In this document: in pieces, positions 43,682-51,064 of the stretch
Numbering within the stretch: the first letter of the stretch is position 1
Layout of the letters: every line of letters starts with the position of its first letter
From: Gemmatimonadota bacterium
Lineage (GTDB): Bacteria; Gemmatimonadota; Gemmatimonadetes; Gemmatimonadales; GWC2-71-9
Assembly: GCA_003222135.1 (NCBI GenBank)
Contig: QHUM01000063.1
Coordinates: forward strand, 1-64,000
Reading direction: 5' to 3'
Length of the DNA: 64,000 nt
The notes under the pieces: model-generated
Databases searched by the model: none
What the model was told of the DNA's origin: nothing
Seen by the model: the letters and a program-made list of their open reading frames with translations, nothing else
Made by a program: the position numbers and the translations under genes

Positions 43682-45907
43682 ATGCGCGCTCGCGGTGTGA
43701 CCACTCGAATCCTGCTGCTCGGCATGGTGATCGTGTGCCGTGTGATCGACGCCGCGGCCGCGGCGCAGATACCTCCGTACCAGAACGAAGCCCTGCCGTT
43801 CGACGTACGCGTGCACGATCTGGTGAGCCGCATGACCCTCGAGGAAAAGGTCTCACAGATGAAGGACGTCGCTCCGGCGATCGACCGGCTCGGCATCCCG
43901 CAGTACAACTGGTGGAACGAAGCGCTGCACGGTGTCGCGCGCTCCGGCACCGCGACGGTGTTCCCGCAGGCGATCGGCCTGGCGGCCACCTGGGACGACA
44001 GTCTCATCTTCCAGATGGCGACCGTGATCTCCGACGAGGCGCGCGCCAAGCACCACGAGTACGTGCGCAACGGTAGCCGCCGCCGCTACCAGGGTCTCAC
44101 CTTCTGGTCTCCCAACATCAACCTGTTTCGCGATCCGCGATGGGGGCGCGGCCAGGAGACGTACGGCGAGGATCCCTTCCTCACCGGGCGGCTGGCCGTG
44201 CAGTTCATTCGTGGCATGCAAGGGGACGACCCGAAATACTTGAAGACCGTCGCCACCGTGAAGCACTTTGCCGTGCACAGCGGGCCGGAGCCGGAGCGGC
44301 ATCAATTCGACGCCGCGGTGAGCGAGCGCGACCTGCGCGAGAGCTACCTGCCGCATTTCGAGACCGGCATCCGCGACGGCGGCGCCTACTCGCTCATGTG
44401 CGCCTACAACCGGGTCGACGGCAAGACCGCGTGCGGCAGCGACATGCTGCTCAAGGACGTGCTGCGCGGCGCGTGGAGGTTCCGCGGCTACGTCGTGTCG
44501 GACTGCGGCGCGATCGACGACATCTACCTGCGCCACAAGGTCGTCCAAACCGCTCCCGAGGCCGCCGCCTTGGCGGTGAGGACGGGCACGGACTTGGAGT
44601 GCGGTCGCGTCTACGCGAATCTGATCGACGCGGTGAAACAGGGGTTGATCGCCGAGCCGCAGATCGACACGGCGGTCACGCGCCTGTTTCTGGCGCGCTT
44701 CAGGCTCGGCATGTTCGACTCGCCCGATTCCGTGCGGTGGGCGCGCATTCCGTATGCGGTGCTCGACCAACCGGCCCACCGCGTGCTGGCGCGCCAGGTC
44801 GCGCGGGAGTCCATCGTTCTGTTAAAGAACGACGGGGGATTGCTGCCACTGCGCAAGAACCTCCGCACCGTCGCCGTCATCGGGCCGAACGCCGATCAGG
44901 CGCGCATGCTGCTCGGCAACTACAACGGGGATCCGGCCGATCCGGTGACGCCGTTGCGCGGTGTGCGTGAGGCCGTCGCCCCGGGCACGCGCGTGATCTA
45001 CGCCCGCGGCGCCGACCTGGCGGACGGCTTCGTCGTGGCCGACAGCGGCCCGCCGGTCCCGGCCGAGACGCTCGCCGTGGCGGCGGTGAATGCCGCACGG
45101 CAGGCGGACGCGGTGGTGCTGTTCCTCGGGCTGACCGCCCGCATGGAAGGCGAGGAGATGTCACTCCAGATTGCCGGGTTCCGCGGCGGCGATCGCACGC
45201 AGATCGATCTGCCGGCGTCGCAACAACGGCTGCTCGAGCGCGTGGTCGCGGTCGGGAAGCCCACCGTGCTGGTGCTGCTCAACGGCAGCGCCCTGGCGGT
45301 GACCTGGGCCCAGGAACACGTGCCGGCAATCGTCGAGGCGTGGTACCCGGGTCAGGCCGCCGGCAGCGCGATCGCCGACGTGCTGTTCGGCGACTACAAC
45401 CCCGCCGGCCGGCTGCCCGTCACGTTCTATCGCAGCGTGGACGACCTGCCGGCGTTCGATGATTACCGCATGGCGGGTCGGACGTACCGCTTCTTCGGTG
45501 GGTCGCCGCTCTACCCGTTCGGCCATGGCTTGAGCTACACGACGTTCGCGTACAAGCATCTCCGGACCACCACCGAGACGCTTCGGTCCGACGGTAGCGT
45601 GACGGTGCGGGTGGACGTGACGAACACCGGCGCGAGAGTCGGGGACGAAGTGGTGCAGCTCTACGTGCAGCACCTCGGGTCCGTAGTCGAGCGGCCCAAC
45701 AAGGACCTGCGGGGCTACCGGCGCGTCACGCTCGGGCCCGGCGAGACCCGCACGGTCGAGCTGCCGCTTCGCGGATCGTCGCTCGCCTACTGGAATCCCG
45801 ACACCCATCGTTGGGTGGTCGAAGCGGAGCCCGTACGAATCCAGGTGGGTGCCTCGTCCGCCGACATCCGCCTCGACACCACCATCAGGGTCGTGGTCGG
45901 GCATTAG
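43682..45907 (+). CDS. GH3 beta-xylosidase/alpha-arabinofuranosidase-type glycosidase
   Basis: A 741-residue GH3 enzyme with an N-terminal signal (RILLLGMVIVCRVIDAAAAAQ). YNWWNEALHGVARSG is diagnostic of the BXL (plant/fungal beta-xylosidase) branch rather than BglX glucosidases. Further marks: GLTFWSPNINLFRDPRWGRGQETYGEDP, TVKHFAVHSGPE and the nucleophile in YVVSDCGAIDD (Asp274). The GH3 C-terminal domain follows (ESIVLLKNDGGLLPL ... YPFGHGLSYTTF), with a fibronectin-III-like end domain. Likely releases xylose from xylo-oligosaccharides, feeding the xylulokinase encoded next. Confidence 0.92.
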   Translation: MRARGVTTRILLLGMVIVCRVIDAAAAAQIPPYQNEALPFDVRVHDLVSRMTLEEKVSQMKDVAPAIDRLGIPQYNWWNEALHGVARSGTATVFPQAIGLAATWDDSLIFQMATVISDEARAKHHEYVRNGSRRRYQGLTFWSPNINLFRDPRWGRGQETYGEDPFLTGRLAVQFIRGMQGDDPKYLKTVATVKHFAVHSGPEPERHQFDAAVSERDLRESYLPHFETGIRDGGAYSLMCAYNRVDGKTACGSDMLLKDVLRGAWRFRGYVVSDCGAIDDIYLRHKVVQTAPEAAALAVRTGTDLECGRVYANLIDAVKQGLIAEPQIDTAVTRLFLARFRLGMFDSPDSVRWARIPYAVLDQPAHRVLARQVARESIVLLKNDGGLLPLRKNLRTVAVIGPNADQARMLLGNYNGDPADPVTPLRGVREAVAPGTRVIYARGADLADGFVVADSGPPVPAETLAVAAVNAARQADAVVLFLGLTARMEGEEMSLQIAGFRGGDRTQIDLPASQQRLLERVVAVGKPTVLVLLNGSALAVTWAQEHVPAIVEAWYPGQAAGSAIADVLFGDYNPAGRLPVTFYRSVDDLPAFDDYRMAGRTYRFFGGSPLYPFGHGLSYTTFAYKHLRTTTETLRSDGSVTVRVDVTNTGARVGDEVVQLYVQHLGSVVERPNKDLRGYRRVTLGPGETRTVELPLRGSSLAYWNPDTHRWVVEAEPVRIQVGASSADIRLDTTIRVVVGH

Positions 45908-45934
45908 CGACTCGGGAACCGTGCCATAGTCCAC

Positions 45935-47560
45935 GTGCCCCTGTACCTGGGCTTCGATTCGAGCACACAAGGCCTGACCGGGATCGTGGTCGAGATCGCC
46001 GGATCCGAGCGTCGCGTGGTGTTGCAGCGGTCCCTCAACTTCGACGCCGATTTTCCTCAGTACGGGACACGCAGCGGGGTCCTGCCGCGCCCCGATCCCC
46101 TGGTCGCGACGTCGTCGCCGCTGCTCTGGGCCGAGGCCTTGGACCGGTTCATGGGGATCCTGGCCCGGGACTCGACGCTCGATCTCACGCAGCTGCGAGC
46201 CGTGTCGGGCGCGGCGCAACAGCACGGGAGCGTCTACTTGAACGGCGCCGCGGCGGCGGGACTCGCCCGGCTCGATCCGCAGGGGCCCCTCGCCGGGCAG
46301 GTGCGCCCCATGTTGAGTCGCGCGGACGCGCCGATCTGGATGGACGCGAGCACCACGGCGCAGTGTGCCGCGATCGCCGGCGCGGTCGGAGGGAACGAGG
46401 TGCTGGCGCGTCTTACCGGGTCCCGGGCGTTCGAGCGGTTCACGGGACCGCAGATCCGCAAATACCACGAGGAGGATCCGTCGGGCTATGCGGCAACGGA
46501 TCGGATCCACCTCGTGAGCTCGTTCCTGGCGTCGCTGCTCATCGGGGCGCACGCGCCGATCGAGCCGGGCGACGGAGCCGGAATGAACCTGATGGATCTC
46601 AAGGCCAGGCGGTGGTCGGAGGTGGCCGTGCGCGCCACGGCGCCTGGGCTGGACCGCAAGCTTCCCGCGCTCGCGCCGTCCTGGTCGGTGATTGGCCGGT
46701 TGTCGCGCTACTGGGTGGAGCGCTACGGCCTGCCGCCCGCCAACGTGATCGCCTGGAGCGGCGACAACCCGAGCAGCCTCATCGGGGTGGGGCTCGTGAC
46801 CGCCGGGCGGATCGCCATCTCCCTGGGCACGAGCGATACGCTGTTCGGGCTGTTACGCGCCCCGCGGGTCGACGCGTCGGGCGCGAGCCACGTGTTCGGC
46901 GCGCCGACCGGCGACTACATGGCGCTGGTGTGTTTCAAGAACGGCTCGCTCGCCCGCGAGCGGGTACGCGACGCGTACGGTCTCGACTGGGACGGCTTTT
47001 CCCGGCGGTTGCGTGAGACGCCGCCCGGCAACCGCGGCGCGATCATGCTGCCGTGGTTCGAGCCCGAGGCCACGCCACCGGTTCTCACACCAGGCGTGCG
47101 ACGCTACGGGCTCGATGCGGGAGATGCCTCGGTAAACGTACGGGCGGTGATCGAGGCGCAGATGATGGCGACTGCGCTGCACGCCGGGTGGATGGGAGAA
47201 CGGGTAGTGGCGATCCACGCCACGGGAGGCGCCGCCCGTAACCGCGACATCCTGCAAGTCATGGCGGACGTGCACGGCACCGAGGTGCAGCAGCTGGCGG
47301 TGGGTGAGTCGGCGGCGTTAGGGGCGGCGCTGCGGGCGTTCCACGGCGATCAACTTGCCCAGGGCCGGGAAATCGGCTGGGAGGAAGTCGTGGCGGGGTT
47401 CGTGGAGCCGGTGGCTCGAGTCCGGCCCGACCCTCGGAGCGTCGCCGTGTATGCCGAGCTCAAGCACGTGTACGCCGCGTGCGAAGCGCACGCCCTCGGG
47501 CGCGGGCCCGACCCCACGCCACTGGTCCAGGCATTTCGCTCGGCGCGCGGCCCCGCCTAG
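45935..47560 (+). CDS. xylB: Xylulokinase (FGGY family, eukaryote-like form)
   Basis: A 541-residue sugar kinase phosphorylating D-xylulose. It starts PLYLGFDSSTQGLTGIVVE and has VSGAAQQHGSVYLN, MDASTTAQCAAIAGAVGG, AWSGDNPSSLIGVGL and AISLGTSDTLFGLL, matching the long XYLB-like form in animals and many soil bacteria. ATGGAARNRDILQVMADVHG closes the ATP domain. It starts at a GTG 27 bases after the GH3 gene. The stop overlaps the convergent GH51 stop (CTAG). A dedicated xylA is not seen in the window, unless the isomerase at 57.7-58.9 kb serves. Confidence 0.92.
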   Translation: MPLYLGFDSSTQGLTGIVVEIAGSERRVVLQRSLNFDADFPQYGTRSGVLPRPDPLVATSSPLLWAEALDRFMGILARDSTLDLTQLRAVSGAAQQHGSVYLNGAAAAGLARLDPQGPLAGQVRPMLSRADAPIWMDASTTAQCAAIAGAVGGNEVLARLTGSRAFERFTGPQIRKYHEEDPSGYAATDRIHLVSSFLASLLIGAHAPIEPGDGAGMNLMDLKARRWSEVAVRATAPGLDRKLPALAPSWSVIGRLSRYWVERYGLPPANVIAWSGDNPSSLIGVGLVTAGRIAISLGTSDTLFGLLRAPRVDASGASHVFGAPTGDYMALVCFKNGSLARERVRDAYGLDWDGFSRRLRETPPGNRGAIMLPWFEPEATPPVLTPGVRRYGLDAGDASVNVRAVIEAQMMATALHAGWMGERVVAIHATGGAARNRDILQVMADVHGTEVQQLAVGESAALGAALRAFHGDQLAQGREIGWEEVVAGFVEPVARVRPDPRSVAVYAELKHVYAACEAHALGRGPDPTPLVQAFRSARGPA

Positions 47561-49188
47561 CCGAGCGCGATCTCGAGCTTCGTCACCGAAGCCGGGGGGA
47601 ACCGATAGACCAGGGGCGGCGTGGTCGCCGCCAGCGTCGCTGTGCTCGGCACCACGGTGCGAGGGGCGTCGAACGTGTTGTGATCGTGCACGTCGCGCGC
47701 GGCGAGGGTGGTCGCTCGCACCGAGCGCACCGTCGCGCCCCGCACCGCGATCTCCGTCTCGCGCGGCTCCGCGAGGTGAGGGTTCGTGACCGTCAGCGTG
47801 AGCGCTCCGCCTCCCGCTTCCCCGCGGAGCGACGCCGAGCCGTTGAGTCCCCACAGCGAATGGTCCCGCTTCTGGCCGTCCACCCAGCCGACGGGCGCGG
47901 CCGACACGACGGTGCGCACGGCGCGCGCGCCCTGGTGCGCCGCGTACATCGCAAAGACGTGGTAGGTCGGCGTGACCACGAACTTCTCCTCGTGCGCCAG
48001 GAACAACGACTGGATGCAGTTGACGAGCTGCGCGATGTTGGCCATCGCCACTTTGTCGGCGTGCCGATTGAACGTGTCGAGCGTGAGCCCGGCGACCAGC
48101 GCATCGCGGATCGTCGACTGCTGGCCGAACAAGTGTGTGGGGTCGACGTTCGTCGTCATCTTGTGCCACGCGCCCCACTCGTCGACCACGAGCTTCACCC
48201 GGCGCTCGCGGTCGCTCTCCCCCATTACCTGCCAATGCGACGTGATGAGCGACTCCATCCGGTTCGCGCTCCCCAGCAGGTCGTACCAGGCCGTGTCGTC
48301 GAACGCCACGGCCTCGCCGTTGGGCGCGTTGCAGTAGTGGTGGAGCGCCCACCCCCACATCCGGTCGAGGCCGCGACGCTCGGCCATCTCCCGGAAGAAC
48401 CGCCGGGTCCAGTCGAGATCGCCGCCGTTCGGGCCCGATCCGATGAACGCGAGGTCCACCCCGTACGCCGGGACCGCCCAGGTGGCGAAGCGGCGGTATT
48501 CGGCGGCGTATTCCTCCGGCGTGAAGTTGCCGCCGCATCCCCAGGACTCGTTCCCGATGCCCCAGTACCGCACCCCGAACGGCTCGCGCTCGCCGCCCGC
48601 GGCGCGCTGCTCGGCCAGCGTCGTGCTGCCCGCCGGCGAGTTGCAATACTCCAGCCACTCGGTGAACGAGCGAGCCGGCAGCGTGCGGAGATTCACGGCG
48701 AGATAGGGCTGGGCCGCGACCAGGCGGCAGAACCGCATGAACTCGTTCGTACCGAACTGGTTGGGATCGTACTTCGCCGGCACGTCCCCGAGCGCGCGCA
48801 GGTGGGAATCGTCGCTCCAGAAGTTCGTGCGCCGCGGCCGGCGCTCGCGCGCACCGACGCCGTCGTGCCAATCGTAGGAGTCGGCGAAGCAGCCCCCCGG
48901 CCAGCGCACCACGCCCGGGTGGATGGGGCGGAGCGCATCGACCAGCGCCTGGCGGATGCCGCCGACGTTCGGGATGCGAGACTTCTCACCCACCCACACG
49001 CCGTCGTATACCACGCCCCCCAGGTGCTCGACGAAGTGGCCGTACAGCTCCGGCGCGATCGTGCCGATCGGCTCGCTCACCAGCACGTCGATCCGGGAGT
49101 CGGCGAGGCGCGAGCGCCGCGCGCCGGCCAGGGCGAGCCCACCGGCGACGGTGGCGGTGACGAAGTCGCGTCTCGTGAGTACGGTCAC
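47557..49188 (-). CDS. Alpha-L-arabinofuranosidase, GH51
   Basis: A 543-residue exported enzyme. Tat signal TRRDFVTATVAGGLALAG. The GH51 barrel shows PELYGHFVEHLGGVVYDGVW, VVRWPGGCFADSYDW, the acid/base Glu214 in YWGIGNESWGCGG, the nucleophile Glu337 in VVDEWGAWH and HADKVAMANIAQLVNCIQSL. The C-terminal beta-domain (from about 450) is standard. It removes alpha-linked arabinofuranose from arabinan or arabinoxylan. Most GH51 enzymes are cytoplasmic, so a Tat-exported form is worth noting. Starts with GTG. Confidence 0.94.
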   Translation of the reverse strand: MTVLTRRDFVTATVAGGLALAGARRSRLADSRIDVLVSEPIGTIAPELYGHFVEHLGGVVYDGVWVGEKSRIPNVGGIRQALVDALRPIHPGVVRWPGGCFADSYDWHDGVGARERRPRRTNFWSDDSHLRALGDVPAKYDPNQFGTNEFMRFCRLVAAQPYLAVNLRTLPARSFTEWLEYCNSPAGSTTLAEQRAAGGEREPFGVRYWGIGNESWGCGGNFTPEEYAAEYRRFATWAVPAYGVDLAFIGSGPNGGDLDWTRRFFREMAERRGLDRMWGWALHHYCNAPNGEAVAFDDTAWYDLLGSANRMESLITSHWQVMGESDRERRVKLVVDEWGAWHKMTTNVDPTHLFGQQSTIRDALVAGLTLDTFNRHADKVAMANIAQLVNCIQSLFLAHEEKFVVTPTYHVFAMYAAHQGARAVRTVVSAAPVGWVDGQKRDHSLWGLNGSASLRGEAGGGALTLTVTNPHLAEPRETEIAVRGATVRSVRATTLAARDVHDHNTFDAPRTVVPSTATLAATTPPLVYRFPPASVTKLEIALG

Positions 49189-49265
49189 GGCAAGCCTTAA
49201 TCTAGGGACTGGCCGACCGGCCCGGAACGCTCGATACTATTTCCGACCATTCACCCTCCGAGGCG

Positions 49266-51056
49266 ATGTTGCACGGCACGGGCGATCCCCTTTCCCGCCG
49301 CGATTGGCTCGCGGTCATGGGCGCGGCCGGCGCCGGCGCGGTGCTGCCGCCTGGCGTGAGCCACGCCGCCCGGCCGGGACGCGCCGAGCCTGTCCCCATT
49401 CTTCCGCTCACATCCACGAGCGAGGTGTTCACGCCGAGCCGTGGCCGGGCGTTCATGCGATTCAGCTTCGAGTTTCCGGAGCCGTCGGTCGAGTTCGAGG
49501 GCTACCGGTTTGGCTTTCTCGTGTTCACGCGGGAGAACGCGTACGGGCTCGACGCGCGGCGCATGACCGCCGAGCGGACGGCAGGCGGCCACGGGATGGC
49601 AATTCACTGCGCCGGCCTGGTGTGGGCGGGGGGCCAACAGTCGGCGCCGGGCCGTGTGACCGCACAGCTCCAGAAGCGCGGCGACTTTATCGAGTGGGAC
49701 GTGACGGCGGAGATGGACCAGCCGATCAAGGCCGTCACCAGCGTGATCCGCGGCGTGCCGCGCGGGCAGATCTCGGCGGCTGGGAACGAGCCATTCGATC
49801 CGCGAAACAACGAGCTGCTGTTCGGCTATCCGTTCGGCGGCGGCGATTTGTTCGGCGCGAACACTGCGTGGGGGCTCTCGACGCCGCTCGTGATCGTGCG
49901 GCGCACCGAGGGAGACTGCATCTTTCTCTCGTCGCTCGACGATAGCGTCCGGGCCAAGCGTTTCTTTTTCCAGCCGGGAGAGCCGGCCTATCGTCTCGAG
50001 GCCGTGTTCGAGGCCGAAGGCTGGAAGGACCAGACCACGCTCCGCGTCCCGACGTGGCGCCTGGGCCGGGCCGCGTCGCTCGACGACGCCGTGCAGGCGC
50101 ACTACGGCCACCTCGAGCGCGCGTACCACCTCGAGCCTTGGGAGACGCGCCGGGACCTGCCCGATTGGGCGCGCCGCACGGCGCTCGTCGTCACGCTCCA
50201 TGGGATGCACTACACCGGCTACGTGTTCAACGATTACGCACGGATGCTGGAGATCGCGCGCTGGGTGGCGACGCGCATTTCTCCGGACCGCGTGCTCCTC
50301 TTCCTCCCTGCCTGGGACGGGCGCTACTACTGGGACTATCCGCTGTACCGCGCGTCCGACCGGCTGGGTGGCGAGGCCGGATTGAAGCGCCTCGTCCAGG
50401 AAACCCAGCGACTGGGCTTCCACGTGATGCCGATGTTCGGGGCCAACGCCGCCAATCGCCGCCAGCCGGTGTTCACGCGGATGGCCGACGCGGCGACGCA
50501 CAAGATCGACGCGGATCGCTTCGACTTGAACTGGGTGGACTGGGACAACGACCGCCACCAGGACGGCTGGCTGTCCTACATGAATCTCGGCGTCGCGTCG
50601 TGGCGCGACTGGCTGAGCGGGCGCATCGCTGACGCGATCGAGCGCTACGGCGTCGATGCCTACTTCCTCGACATCGCCGGCGGCTGGGTGAACAACCCGC
50701 AGGCGGACATGCACGAGGGAATGCGGCAGCTCGTGCTCGATCTCCGCGCCCGCTATCCGCGGGTCATGCCGTGCGGTGAGATGCATTACGATGGGCTGCT
50801 CGAATTCATTCCGTTCTACCAGGTGGACCTGGGGCGGGCGGCGCGCTACGCCCGTGTCTTCTCTCACCTGAGCCACGGGGCGCCGGGGCGCGGCAGCTCG
50901 GGCGTACACGAGTCCGGCTTCGGTGGCTTCCGGCACGAGACCCTCGGGCTCGCGCCGGGCATCATCCCTACCCTCAGCGTGGTGGACGATACCTTCACTG
51001 GCCATCAGTCGATGATGGAGTCGGTGATCGAGCGGGCCAAAACGGCAGCGCTCTGA
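49266..51056 (+). CDS. Unassigned Tat-exported TIM-barrel glycosidase-like protein
   Basis: A 596-residue protein I cannot place in a named family. Tat signal LSRRDWLAVMGAAGAGAVL. The N-terminal part (40-290) looks like a beta-sandwich (FMRFSFEFPEPSVEFEGYRF, LVFTRENAYGLDARR). From about 300 it resembles a (beta/alpha)8 hydrolase: LVVTLHGMHYTGYVFNDYAR, LLFLPAWDGRYYWDYP, FHVMPMFGANAANRR, LNWVDWDNDRHQDGWL, GVDAYFLDIAGGW (Asp469) and RVMPCGEMHYDGL (Glu505). Asp469 and Glu505 end consecutive strands and are good catalytic candidates. It sits between GH51 and GH127 genes, pointing to an arabinose- or pectin-related substrate. DUF-type GH36-like clans are the nearest guess. Confidence 0.72.
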   Translation: MLHGTGDPLSRRDWLAVMGAAGAGAVLPPGVSHAARPGRAEPVPILPLTSTSEVFTPSRGRAFMRFSFEFPEPSVEFEGYRFGFLVFTRENAYGLDARRMTAERTAGGHGMAIHCAGLVWAGGQQSAPGRVTAQLQKRGDFIEWDVTAEMDQPIKAVTSVIRGVPRGQISAAGNEPFDPRNNELLFGYPFGGGDLFGANTAWGLSTPLVIVRRTEGDCIFLSSLDDSVRAKRFFFQPGEPAYRLEAVFEAEGWKDQTTLRVPTWRLGRAASLDDAVQAHYGHLERAYHLEPWETRRDLPDWARRTALVVTLHGMHYTGYVFNDYARMLEIARWVATRISPDRVLLFLPAWDGRYYWDYPLYRASDRLGGEAGLKRLVQETQRLGFHVMPMFGANAANRRQPVFTRMADAATHKIDADRFDLNWVDWDNDRHQDGWLSYMNLGVASWRDWLSGRIADAIERYGVDAYFLDIAGGWVNNPQADMHEGMRQLVLDLRARYPRVMPCGEMHYDGLLEFIPFYQVDLGRAARYARVFSHLSHGAPGRGSSGVHESGFGGFRHETLGLAPGIIPTLSVVDDTFTGHQSMMESVIERAKTAAL

Positions 51057-51064
51057 AGGGTCGA

